Shown here: positions 1-11,433 of the stretch, piece after piece
Layout: every line of letters begins with the position of its first letter
How positions within the stretch are numbered: the stretch's first letter is position 1
Source: Hortaea werneckii
Lineage: Eukaryota; Ascomycota; Dothideomycetes; Mycosphaerellales; Teratosphaeriaceae
NCBI GenBank assembly: GCA_037044905.1
Contig: JBAOKB010000015.1
Location: forward strand, 1 to 64,000
Reading direction: 5' to 3'
DNA: 64,000 nt
Notes under the pieces: generated by a model
The model's database searches: none
Told to the model about the DNA's origin: nothing
What the model saw: the letters and a program-made list of their open reading frames with translations, nothing else
Translations under genes and position numbers: made by a program

Positions 1-879
1 CCGCGGAAAGTAGAAAGATAGCTCCAGCAAAGTGCAATGTCCCCATACATTCTACGCGTGGCTCATTTTACTACTCCCTGACAAGCGCTTATAAGATAGC
101 AGTGTTTGCAACCTTTCAACTGGTGCCCTCTTTGGCTTGGCCTACGACAATTGATCGTAACCGGTTATGATCGACGACCCGGCATATGCGCGTTGATGCA
201 TGATCCCGAGACGCCTGCAGCGTACTTCTCAACCCTGGGCACCGCATGCGTCAATGCGATCATTTGGCGGGCCACTGAAGGCGATTAAGATGGTGCTACT
301 CCCATTGCTATCCAATCATCGAAACAGCAATGCAGCTCTAATACATACTCTAATTAAGGCTACGCTTCGACCCCAATCGGAAGTTTAGGCGGATTGGGCG
401 ACCCGGCTGCGTATATGAATGCACAAGAGATTCCTGAGAACTCGGGAGCTTGGGTGCTGAGGCACGACTACTTCGTTATCTTCGAGGACCTCTCATGTGC
501 TTCGTGACGAAGTGGAAGCCCGATTTAGTCTCGTCTCGGAACATTAGGTATGCTTGAGTTTGAGTCAAGCTCCGTTATCCTGCAAGTTCGATCCACTATC
601 ACATTCTTCTTCACGGTTCACCGTTTGAACAGGACCCTTGCGAATTTCTTGAGGAATCCCATAGTCTCAACAATGGGGAGAACGACGCTGATTCCCGTTG
701 ATGCGAAGACCCAGAGAAATGAAATCACCACCCACGCAGTCTGCGCAGTTGTTAGAAAAGCCGTTAAGACAACACTCGAGCAGACTTACAAAGAATCCTT
801 TGCTGAAGACGTAATGCGACAGAAACATTGGTATGGGGACCTGCGAGGGGACTTAGTCACATTTTCAGACATGGGTGGC
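1..879. other. intergenic, 3' flank of dur3
   Basis: No gene is supported here. One ATG-initiated frame on the plus strand (550-1020) runs antisense into the last exon of the urea transporter. It matches no family I recognise and is better read as chance. Confidence 0.4.
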
Positions 880-2968
880 TCAACCAACCAGACTTACCAG
901 GAAGTCCATGATGAAAGTGAGGACGAATGCAGCGACACATGCAGTGACGAAGGCTCTCTTGAGCTTTGTTGGATGCTCTTCGAGATCAACGTCCGCTTTC
1001 ACGTCTTCATCTGTCGGTAGTGAAGTCCGCGTGTCCTCCTTTGAAGGTAGTTCAATGGAAGCTTCTGTCCCCTCTTTTCCTTGATCTTCGACGGCCTTTG
1101 GTGTAGACATCGGCAGTCTTGCCGCAGTCTTGCTTTCCTCGGCAGCTTCCTTCGGTCCTGACGCTTCATTTTCAGAAATGATGGTCTTGGGTTGTCTTGC
1201 GTTGATATCTCTGGTGATGCTCCAATCGAAATTTTGGGGCTTGAACAGCGAAACAGTGACGGTGACAATCAAGCCAGTCATGATAGCCGCAAGGTTACCA
1301 GCCAAGGTTGCGTACTCGCGTCCGGTGCTTGAGACAGTGATCTCCCCAAAATATTGCTGAGCCGTGACTAGCCAAGCAATTATACCAGCGGCAAGGCCAC
1401 AAATGCAGCCTGCGATGGCGCCCGCCCGAGACTGCCCAGCCCAGGTAATACTAAATGCCGCTGGGAAGACCGCTCCTCCAATGAGCAAGCCCATCACAAG
1501 GAAAAGCCAACCAAGATCAATGCCGGCAGCGTTCCAAATGCACGCAAAAACAGCCATGACCAACCCAAATATGCCAATGCAAACGTGGCTGACAAAAATC
1601 AAGCTGCTAGGTGAAGCCGTAGGTTTCATGTAAGCCTTGTAAACATCAAATGTCAGCAAACTGGAGACTGCGATCAATTCAGCGCTAGCACATGACGTGA
1701 CCGCCATGAAGAGAACAATAAGCAAAGCCACCGCTCCGGACTGGCCCAGAAGTGCACTGGCAGCGTATGCTGCTGCCAATCCAGAAGAGATCTCTGCTGA
1801 AGACGGGACATTCGGATAAGTCGGAAAGTGAGGGTTGTTGGTCAATGCAACCGCTGCAATCCCCAAAGTGGTGGAAAATCCGAAGGGTATCGCAAACCAT
1901 GCTAGGCCGCCTAGGATATATGCTCTCACTGCTGTCGTAGGACGCGAAGCAATAGCACGCTGCCAGTAAGCCTGATCAAGGAAGACTGTCCCCGAACCGG
2001 AACATAGTTGAATTACACCAAAGATAAGACCATAGTTACTTTTGAGCGTCATGTACGAACCGTCCTTGTTTCCAGAAACCGGGCGCTGGGCCGCTGCTTG
2101 TTGTAGTAGGTCGTACATTCTCGAAGGGCTTCCGATGAGATCGCTAGTCGTGTACGCTGTGAACATGAAGTATAGGATGATGACCATAAGGACCAGAGTG
2201 TGGCTGTAATCGCATAGAAAAGTAGCTCGGAGGCCTCCAAGGATGACATAGACACAAACACCGAGTGCTGCTCTTCGATCAGTAATCCAGCTAGGAAGAG
2301 CTATCGATATAGGACGTACGTATTAAGAAGATGGCAGCATAGACGTTCATCCCGGTTAGACTCGTCACTACGGCACTACCGCCCAACAGCAGCTGTGATC
2401 CAACGAGAATGCTGCCAGCGGATATATCTTAGCACTGTTCAAGACGAAGATATGTTCGATAGGACTCACTTCGTCACAAAGGCAAAGAACATGAAGACCT
2501 AATCCAATGATTGTGAGTCCATTGTGATGGCGCCTTGTGATACGGTATAGAGGCACTTACCAGATGAGCTGACCTGCCGTACCTAGCATAGATGATTTCC
2601 AGATAGGTGTGGCATCGCGGGGCGTTCATTTTCGTCTTACAAGCCAGAATAGAGAACATCAAGATTTGAACGGTGGCGCCAGCCGCATACCAGAATGGTC
2701 CGGCTACTCCGTATTGATACGCCACTGTAGAGCTTTGCAGGAGAGTCGCGGCCCATGTCCAGGCCGAGACGATCCCAGAAGCTATTAGACCGGGTTTGAT
2801 GCTGCGTGAAGCAGTGTTGAATTCTTCGGAGCTCTTGGTGCTGAATTGGGTGAATCTGTTCTGTAACCAGGAAATGCCCATCATCACAAACGCAAAGAAG
2901 AATCCGACGCCTACTACCACCCCGTACCCAGCACCCTGGGGAAGGACCGTCGCTGCACTCGTAGACAT
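880..2968 (-). CDS. dur3: urea active transporter, Dur3-like (sodium:solute symporter family)
   Basis: High-affinity urea/H+ symporter of the plasma membrane. Hand-built exons in transcription order are 2968-2561, 2498-2470, 2411-2320 and 2267-880; they join in frame to give 638 residues plus stop, the usual size for fungal Dur3. The start is the ATG at 2968 (MSTSAATVLPQGAGYG). Family signatures are the N-terminal GVGFFFAFVMMGISWLQNRF segment, the SRSIKPGLIASGIVSAWTWAATLLQSS-type region (split here by position only), the HTYLEIIYARYG stretch before intron 1, and GGLRATFLCDYSHT in exon 4. About 14-15 hydrophobic segments are visible. The hydrophilic C-terminal stretch is rich in Glu/Lys and is followed by one last membrane segment (AFVTACVAAFVLTFIMDF). 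Exon 2 is only 29 bp. Upstream are seven HGATAR sites, consistent with nitrogen-catabolite control. Identity is secure; which paralogue of the fungal Dur3 set it is cannot be told. Confidence 0.93.
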
Positions 2969-3090
2969 GATTCCGCGTGGAAGCCTGTATGTAGGATAAA
3001 GCGAAGAGGAAGAGGATGAAACTGAAAACGCAGGAACGACGTCCGAAAAAGAAGGGCAGAGTCTTTAAATAGTGAATTAACCTGACATGC

Positions 3091-3480
3091 CTATCGCCTC
3101 GAACAGACGCGCTTGGTCGTCTGTCCGCGAGGACATGCTCCAAGTCATAGCATGTGAGATACGTAATGTAAGCAGATTGACGACGATGACAAGCAAACAG
3201 ATCAGATCAACTGGTTGAGATAGTGCCAGTTGCTACGCATGTGCGATCTCTGCAGGTGAATGCCCTATCAGGCAGGTACTTGTGAATGACCCGGGTTTCT
3301 GACTGTGGTGTTCGGGTCTGGTGCCAGCATTTCTAGATAGGCCAATGCGATAAGGCGAAGGCGGCCGCGAATCGGCATGGCTGTAGATGTGAGACTGGAG
3401 AGTCCAAAGACGTCAAGCTCTATCGTGTCCCAGTTTGAGTCTCGTGATTGTGAATGCTTCTGAAAAGTGTCAATTGATAG
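3091..3480 (-). promoter_or_regulatory. cluster of seven GATA-factor (HGATAR) sites upstream of dur3
   Basis: HGATAR cores, read on either strand, lie at 3091-3096, 3218-3223, 3265-3270, 3335-3340, 3348-3353, 3420-3425 and 3475-3480, i.e. 120-510 bp before the dur3 ATG. AreA/Nit2 factors bind this core in pairs, and fungal urea transporters are known nitrogen-regulated genes. By chance about one site per 340 bp is expected on both strands; seven in 390 bp is several-fold more. Confidence 0.55.
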
Positions 3481-4053
3481 TGTGGAAGATGGGTGAATGT
3501 AGTATGCCGTTTGAAAGGAGAAACAAGAAGACTTGCACTTGTGCCGCAACACATGTCGGCACCGAGGCGCTGGCAATTTGTCCAATCTGCCAGCTCGAGA
3601 TTGACCATCTCATCACTCCTACACGACGGCATTGAGATGTCGACAGCAGGGCTCTGTTGATCCCTTACGGTGCGTTCAAAGCTAATGGATGGCGTCGTCC
3701 TGGACATTGTCTGCTTTATCAAGACCATGATGTCGACGTGTCACGTCTCTCGCGCACCAAACAATTCCCCCGGGGAAAGTCTCCGTCAAGCTTTCAGTTG
3801 CTGTGCCGAGAAACCCAACGACTTTCATCACGCAAGCGCAGCGCGAAAGAAGCATTCGCTGCGCCCGCGGCGGAAGACTTAGCATTCGAGCGTCACGTCA
3901 ACAGGCGTAAGCCGAGCGGTCATCTTGGTTTACGTCTTTGCCGATGATGCATCCGCCGTGCACCGGTCTTTCCCAAGACCATCTCCTGTCGCCTTTCACA
4001 AAATGAAGAGACCTCTGGTAAGTTGACAATTGTACTTGCACGAGTGGAGAGAA

Positions 4054-5200
4054 ATGGGCCTGAATTCGGACAAAAAACCAGCTGGAGAGGTCAGCGCGAG
4101 TGGCGATGGAACGGCACATATTGAACATGCAGCCGTGCTTGTGGACTTTGATCAACTACCTCGATGGGCGCAACAAAACCCGTACATCCGGTCCGGCTAC
4201 CGACCAATTACCCATTGCCTTACCGGATGTCTCAGCTCCTTGACATACTGGCACAACGAATCCGGCAACATATTCAGCCATCTGCTGCCTATTTTCCCTT
4301 TGCTCTACCTAATCAGCAGGAGCGTGCTAGTGTTGACCGGCCAAATCGCGACCTATTCAAACCCAAGAAGAGAAGACGTCGTAGCATTCTCGGCCTTCTT
4401 TGTGGGCGGACTGGCATGCATGTCGCTGAGCACGACATACCACACTCTAATGTGCCACTCCGATTCCGTGATGCAAAAATGCAAGCAATTGGACTATAGT
4501 GGCATCACATGCTTGATCTGGGGAAGCTTGTAAGCGCCTTTCGCGATATACGCACATCTTCTGCTTTAGTGCAGTGTTGACTGGGATGATAGCATGCCAA
4601 CCATTTACTACCTGTTCACCTGTGAAGCATACCATATGCGCTTGTATCTCATCACGGTATGAAGCTCCTATTCATCCTTGTGGCCGACCAAAGGAACTAA
4701 TCCGCAGTCAGATGTCGAGCATAGCTGCTGGAATGATCATCTTTTTCCTCTCACCCTTGGCGCAGAAATCCTGGACAGTCCCTTTCAGGGCACCCATGTT
4801 TGTAGCTTTCACTGCGTCTGCGCTCATACCACTCTGGACTGGCTTGCAAATGTACGGTTGGGAGCATTTGAATGACATGATAGGGCTCAAATGGGTCCTG
4901 CTGCAAGGGGCAATTTACCTCCTTGGTGTCTCATTGTTCTTGGTCAGATACCCGACTCTCAGAGCTCATCTCGGCTTCGCTAACGATCCATATTAGACTG
5001 AAATGCCCGAGCGTGCTTTTCCGGGGAAGTTCGACTTCCTCGCTTCTTCTCATCAGCTCTTCCATACTGCCGTTGTGCTCGCCGCAAGCGTTCAGTTTTA
5101 TGGCTTATTGAAAGCATACGAATTTCAGCATGCCCATTTGCAGGTAGCCATTTGCCCAATGCTGGACCTGTGGAAAAGTGAAGCGCTCTTTGCTATATAG
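4054..5200 (+). CDS. PAQR / haemolysin-III family 7-TM protein (adiponectin receptor-like, Izh-type)
   Basis: Membrane protein of the progestin/adiponectin receptor family; yeast Izh members act in sterol and zinc homeostasis, possibly as ceramidases. Exons 4054-4529, 4575-4656, 4712-4942 and 4997-5200 give 330 residues. Visible signatures are PYIRSGYRP before the first TM, NESGNIFSHLLP, SLSTTYHTLMCHS (a metal-site His) and the C-terminal SHQLFHTAVV with the two other expected metal-binding His. Intron 3 (4943-4996) is inferred because an unspliced reading stops at 4994, just before the conserved MPERAFPGKFD block; it has a GCTAAC branch site and a TTAG acceptor. The start is the first in-frame ATG. 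A second candidate first exon (ATG at 4002 followed by GTAAGT) cannot be excluded. The last 20 residues after QHAHLQ are unlike the family and may be intronic. Confidence 0.9.
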
Positions 5201-6650
5201 ATGTGCAATCTCGTGAGTAGGAGACTGCGTGGCATTTTCGGATAGCAAGAAACAAGGTGGGTGGTCTGAAGTGGTTGAGGAAAGCGCTCGCTCCAATGAA
5301 TAGCGAACACAGGCACTGTATGCTAGTGCTGAAGGCCACAACTTCAAAATTGCAGAAGTGCAAAGCCCTGTAGGCTCTCTGTAAGAATAGCGAGCATCGA
5401 GGGTCATTGATTTGATCATATTCTATTTATTTCGCATACTTTGCCGCTGCCGGTGTTTCCTACTATCTTTCCATGGAGAGAAGAATGCAGATGTTTCTCA
5501 CATAGTTATTGAGCTTTGTGTTAGACGGCGACATCGACCTTGTTAACAACCGCTCACGGGCCTTTTCCACTTTCGCCCGCCTTGCAAGCAAATTTCGCTC
5601 AAGACTTTGGGGTGTGGACTTTGCACCAACGTGCTCACAGCCTGGCGAGCCTGGCAAGGCTGGCCGCCGAGGCCCTGGAGCTGTACACAAAGCTTGGCGA
5701 TGACTTCCTCCCATTTTCGCTCGACTTTCGCCCACTCACGTTCCACATAATGGCGGCTTTCACGACTGCTCACCCAAATTCCACGTTCCTTTCACATGGC
5801 GTCAGCCACATGAGTGTGCTGGAGAGCGTCGACGTTTCTACCAGCTCGCTCCCAGCGGCATGGCGATTGAAAAGCCAAAATCCGCAACCGCACTGATAGG
5901 GTTTGTGGAGTCGTCCGCGTGTCGTCGACCTTGACTCCTTGCCACGAGTACGTAACTTCCAACGGATCCATGTGCGGGACGTCTCATCACACAGAAAAAT
6001 GATGCCGATACGGTGCCACCTAATAAGATAGGCTTCCAAGTAGAAGCGATAGCATAAGGCTCTGCTGTGGATCTTTAGAATGCAATCCTAGATTCGACTT
6101 CAGAGCCATTCATCTTGACCCAAGTCCGAAGACGTATCGATCCAGACATTGAGCTGTGGCAGTGCGCTTTTACCGATTCCAATGTGACACTGGAGCTTCT
6201 CACAGTCGTAGACAAATGATGACGTGTGTCTGACTTTGAGTGCGACCTCTATAAGGAAGCCTCCGCCAACATAGGTGAGATATTTCCACGCTAGCCGTCT
6301 CATCGTGTTGAGCTCTACCCCGTGGTCAATCAAGGTTCGCGATGCGACCAATGGTGACCGGACGGCCGGGACGACGGCGCTATTGTCTCTGAAAGCATCA
6401 CCAACTGGCACATCAAAATAAGTCGGTTGGGAGATCTATCTTGATCATCCAGGGATCAGGCTCTACTCTACATGGCTGCTAATTCTGTTAAGGTGATTGT
6501 CGCTTCGCCTCTGGCCTCAAATGATCGTCTCTCCTTCTGCTGTTCCGCGTCAAGTATAAGCTCGCCTGCTTTCTGCATTGCCACCTAGACACCTCTCCTT
6601 CGCTCTACTGCCCAATCCATCGCATCGATACCTTTTGATCACTGCTAGCA
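5201..6650. other. intergenic, laccase promoter region
   Basis: No gene recognised. A minus-strand open frame ending at 6100 (open from about 6430) has a coding-like composition but no convincing ATG near its start and no family match, so it is not called. Four HGATAR cores lie at about 5895, 6027, 6046 and 6436. This gives a background density for judging the dur3 cluster. Confidence 0.4.
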
Positions 6651-8793
6651 ATGCTAGCGCCCGCGCCCGCGGCGTCAGCAGCGCTCGCCCCTCGTGATAT
6701 CTTTGGCTTCGTCAATGGAGCTGTGAATAACAGTATGCTTCACACATTCCTTTGTCGTCTTCCCAACCACCGCTAACATTAGGCCAGCGCTTTCGATACT
6801 TGGAACTCCCCAACAACCTCATTTTCCAGATTTTCTGAATGGCCCAAGGCCTCATGGCTTTCCTTGGGGTAATCACCATGCAAACGACACCAACTACTAC
6901 GACTGGACTCCAAACACTGGAGTGACACGATACTATGATTGGTCGATAGCGAAACAGAAATGCTCTCCCGATGGCGTGGAGATTGACTGTCTGCTGGCCA
7001 ATGGCGAATTTCCCGGACCTACTATCGAGGCAAACTGGGGCGACATCATCGAAGTCAAGGTTACCAACAACATAGAGGGCGAAGGGACCTCGCTTCATTG
7101 GCATGGTATCTTGCAGAAAAGCTCAATGTGGATGGATGGGGTTCCAGGCTATGATCAATGCCCCATCGCTCCCGGTGCGAGCTTCACATACCGATTTCAA
7201 GCTGTACGAGCGAACAATGGCCTCTTTACGATTTGGATTTGATCTAAATACTGACTTTGAGTCAGGACTTGTATGGCACCTCATGGTGGCACTCTCATTA
7301 CAGCTCGCAGTATGCTTCAGGGCTTGCCGGACCAATAGTCATCCATGGACCGAAAAATGCAGAGTACGACGTCGACCTGGGACCGATTGTGGTTAACGAC
7401 TGGTACCATGAGTACTATACGGTGGTCACGGAAGCGCTCTTCGCCCCTCTCCCCGAAGTCAACATTCCAAGATCAGACAACAACTTAATCAATGGCAAGA
7501 ATAGCTTCGATTGCAGAAAGACTTCGCTCCCATGCCAGCCAGATGCGCCTCTTGCTTCTTTCAACTTCACCTCTGGAAAATCCTATCGGATGCGTTTTAT
7601 CAACCCAGGATCGGCTGCCACACAAAAGATTACGATTGATGGCCACAAGTTCACTGTCATTGCAAAGTACTTCATCTCCCACTTCATAATCAACGCCTAA
7701 GCTAATGGTTTGTTAGTGACTTCGTAGAAATCGAGCCATATGAGACGGATGTCCTAACTCTTGCCGTCGGCCAGCGTAATGACGTTATTGTCGAGGCGAC
7801 TGGCGAGCCAACGGATTCTGTCTGGCTTCGAGCATACAAGCCACAGGTGTGCTGGCCTAGCAATGGAGGCGACGAAGTCAAGGCAGCGATCTTCTACCAA
7901 AATGCCGACCGTTCGCAGCCGCCAAACTCCACCGCAGGCCCTAATGCCTACAACAACAACTGCAACAATGATCCTCTCGAACTGACTCAGCCATATTACC
8001 CCATTACACCGGGCGAGCCCGCAGTGACCGAAATCATTCCGCTCGAATTCAAGCCAAACAATACGGGACCAAGCATTAACGGCAGCAATCTCCTCTGGTA
8101 CATGGCCAATAGAACGTTCTTCGTAAACTACAACGATCCGATGCTGCTGGAGACCAAGCTAGGCAATCTTGACTTCCCCTACCTTCGGAACGCCCACAAT
8201 TACGGTAGTAACAGCAGTCTACGCTTTGTGGTTGAAAACACCGGGCCGCAACCGCATCCTATGCACGTTCATGGTACGTCCTCAACCACATTTTTCGATC
8301 CCTCTCCAACTACTGACGTGGTCACAAAGGTCACAACATGTTTATTCTCGCAGAGGGCGACTGCGTCTCCAATATGACCGTCTTCGGCAACGAGGAGGGC
8401 ATCAGCCAAGAAGGAAACATGACCGAATACCCGAAAAAACGAGGTCTTAACGTACGATCTGTCGAAGAGATTGAGAAGCGCGCGGATGGCCAATACGGCA
8501 GCTGCTGGGACGGCCACATCACAAACCCTGACAACCCGCAACGCCGCGATGTGCAGATGTTAGCCGCAGGTCGATATATCGTGGTCCAATGGAACCAGGA
8601 CAACCCTGGGGTGTGGCCTTTCCATTGCCACATCGCCTGGCACCTCAGCGCAGGCCTCGTCTGGACGGTGGTGGAGAGGCCGGACGACGTGCAGAAATAT
8701 GCTCAGATCCCGAGTATTATGGCTCAGACGTGTAGAGATTGGTCGGCCTGGACGGGAGAGAACGTCGTTCCTCAGATTGATGATGGGTTGTAG
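6651..8793 (+). CDS. multicopper oxidase, ascomycete laccase-like
   Basis: Copper oxidase that would take electrons from phenolic or similar substrates and reduce O2 to water. Exons 6651-6732, 6788-7203, 7266-7666, 7717-8273 and 8330-8793 give 639 residues. All four copper-binding blocks are present: SLHWHG (from about residue 129), SWWHSHY, HPMHVHGHN (split by intron 4) and WPFHCHIAWH, with the type-1 Cys in the last. The protein ends QIDDGL, resembling the DSGL/DSGI-type C-terminal plug of ascomycete laccases. Many N-x-S/T sequons suggest secretion. The odd point is the N-terminus: the ATG at 6651 gives a short Ala/Pro-rich leader (MLAPAPAASAALAPRD) that is not a good signal peptide, and no upstream in-frame ATG exists. 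An upstream exon may be missing from this model. The acceptor at 6787 was chosen over the nearer AG at 6782 because only it keeps frame. Confidence 0.92.
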
Positions 8794-9394
8794 GAGGATC
8801 TGGAGGTTACTTGAGGTATTATTGCTGATACTGTTTGCGCAAGCAACTATTTGCCGTACCCGGCGGGATAGGTAGCTTCTTTTGATCTTGCTTAGCAGAA
8901 TTTCCACGAGGTCCTTCATGTGCACTTCCTTGGTTGCCGGAGGCGAGAAACCGGAGGGGTCCACCGGTGGAGGTAGATCTGTCTACTTGCAAGTATCCGC
9001 CCATTTAGCCTGTGCCGAATTAGCCGTGCAACCAGAGTGGAGGACTTGTTTTCTTCCGTCTGGAGGCTGGGGGACTACTTCCTATCGGGAAAGTATCCCC
9101 GCATTCACTATGCACGTGTCTGTGGGGCAACGATGGGGTAAACCGCCATCTTGCAGCTGGTTGCTCCGTGCACCAGCTTACCAACATTCAATGCTGTCAT
9201 TCCCATGTATCGCCCTCCACCTACCGCGACCGCTCGGGCTCGGTTCCTGCAGGCACAGCACCGCTAGTGTGTAGGCGAGAAGTGTAAGCTAAGCTTCTGG
9301 TGCTCATAATCCCCAGCTCCGCACATCTTGGTCAAAAGACGTTTTTGTCCTTCACCGTCAAGAAGTATTGATAAAGAAATCCGACTTAGCCATC
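8794..9394. other. intergenic
   Basis: No gene recognised between the laccase stop and the epimerase start. A 12-bp perfect palindrome (TCCACCGGTGGA, near 8959) is the only structure noticed. Confidence 0.4.
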
Positions 9395-10782
9395 ATGTCT
9401 TTGCTCCGAGGCGCTCTCCTCCTTGCGTGCTCCACTGCGGCACTTGCACACAATGGTCATGGGAATCACGGCCATGATGACTCCCCGTTCCCTCCATTCT
9501 CCGGCAACCCCTTCGAAAAGGTCCACCTGAGTGCTAAGGGCATCAATGCCAGCTTCATCCCGTATGGCGCACGTTTGACCAACCTTTTCGTCAAAGACAA
9601 AGGCGGCGACTACCAAGATGTTGCAATTGGCTACGACGATGGAGAGCAATACTTGAACGACACATTGACCGATCACACTTTCTTCGGTGCAATCGTTGGC
9701 CGCTATGCCAATCGGTGCGTGTCCCGACATTCTTAACTTGTTGCAAATCCCGCTAACAGAGCCGCTCCAGCATCAAGAATAGCACATTTGAGATCGATGG
9801 CAAGACTAGCAACATTGTGGCCAACGAGCACGACGGACTCAACACGCTTCACGGAGGCGAGATTGGCTATGACCAGGTAAGCTGAGGTACGATGTTGAGA
9901 TTCAACACTATGTCCTCTGACATGAGCTCCAGCGCAACTGGACCATCGCTTCGCACACAGGCAACAGCATCACCTTCACTCTATACGACGCAGCGTACCA
10001 GGGTTTCCCAGGAGATGTGCTCAACGTCGCCACCTACACGCTGACCGACGAACCGTCGCTGATCTCCCGCATCGTCTCGATCCCTTTCAACGAGGCCACG
10101 CCGATCATGCTCTCGAACCACATCTACTGGAACCTTGGCGCTTTCGTCGACGAGCAGGCCGTCACTGTCCTGAACGACACCCTCTACATGCCCTACGCGG
10201 ACCGCGTGATCGACACTGACGGCATCTTGATCCCGACGGGCCAAATCAATATCACCAACGGCACCGCCTACGACTTCACCAAGCCCGGGAAGCAGATCGG
10301 CGAAGACATCCAGGACGCCTTCTGCGGCACTGGCTGCCAAGGCTACGACACGGCCTTCATCCTCGACCGTCCACGGTACGCGATGGAGGATCCGGAGCTG
10401 GAAGTCCTGAAGATGTGGGCGCCCAGCACGGGCATCCAGATGAGTCTGAGCACCAACGAGCAAGGGCTGCAGATCTACTCGTGCGACGGGCAGGACGGTA
10501 CGACGCCGGTGAAGGACAGCCAGCAGCACCTCGACGACACGACGTATCTGGAGCAGTACGGCTGTGTTGTTATTGAGACCCAGGACGTAAGTTGACAAGA
10601 TATCATCCCTTTCGCCTCCGCAAGTCAAGTGGTGTGGAGACTGACATCTCATGTAGTGGATCGACGGCATCAATAACCCCCAGTGGGGCCGCGACCAGTA
10701 CCAGATCTTCAGACCGACGAGCGAGCCGGCGATTAACTGGTCGAAGTACAAGTTCAGCGTCGTGGACCCGGAGTGCAATTAG
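9395..10782 (+). CDS. secreted aldose 1-epimerase (mutarotase)
   Basis: Interconverts alpha and beta anomers of aldoses (galactose/glucose mutarotase fold). Exons 9395-9714, 9771-9876, 9933-10586 and 10657-10782 give 401 residues. The ATG at 9395 starts a clean signal peptide (MSLLRGALLLACSTAALA, cleavage before HNGHG) followed by a His/Gly/Asp-rich mature N-terminus. Family features are GARLTNLFVKDKGG, FFGAIVGRYANR, LHGGEIGYDQ, SNHIYWNL (the conserved NHxYWNL block) and the GYDTAFIL region. Several sequons support extracellular localisation. The first ATG of a longer open frame was preferred because the upstream in-frame codon is TTG. Confidence 0.93.
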
Positions 10783-11433
10783 AGTACCTTGAGGACTAAT
10801 GCGGGGGATAATGAGGGTGATGGGGAATCGCACCTGCTGCAGAAACGAACATGATTCGCAGATAATCGACGATTATTGTTGAGACTGTGGGCCAAATTTA
10901 CATTTGATAAGAAAGATCCTTGTCCCGCCTCTGTCTTGAAGAGATTGTCTAGCGCATCAGCGTGGGACATCACTCCCCGTCACAGCCGTCCAGCAACGAC
11001 TCTCCAGCCGTCCCGCATGTAGGTTCCTCTTACCAGGCACCGTCAGTGTATCCTGCGTACTTTTCATGCGTACCCAGAGGCAGGAGTCACTTCCACCCCA
11101 TCACACGCCGTAGCCCCCGAAAGCATCCTTGATAAGAACGAAGGTCGCTAGTAAAAATTCTGCTTGAAAATCGGCCAGCGGGAAGATGAGTGAGCGTCCC
11201 TTGGATCAGCCCTGAGATAGGGGTAAAGAGGATCGAGAAAGCGCCTTCAATAAAAGTAAGTACAAAGAAGAAAGAAAAGAAATTCATTGGGTATATCCAC
11301 ACAACATGAGAAGAAAACAAAAAAGGGTGGAAAGGGAAACCCTTCGCTCTCCTCCACACAGCGTCTAGCAGGTAGGACGGTGTGCTGTTTCCCCATCCGA
11401 ACACCTTCTCTTTCCCTTTCCTTTGCTTTTCTT
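10783..11433. other. intergenic between two convergent genes
   Basis: This is the 3' region shared by the epimerase (+) and the rhodopsin-domain gene (-). No gene or RNA recognised; the stretch near 11260-11340 is purine-rich. Confidence 0.4.

Noticed and set aside
550..1020. 156-codon ATG frame on the plus strand, antisense to the end of dur3
   Set aside because: No family resemblance; the part overlapping dur3 is explained as the antisense of its hydrophilic C-terminus.
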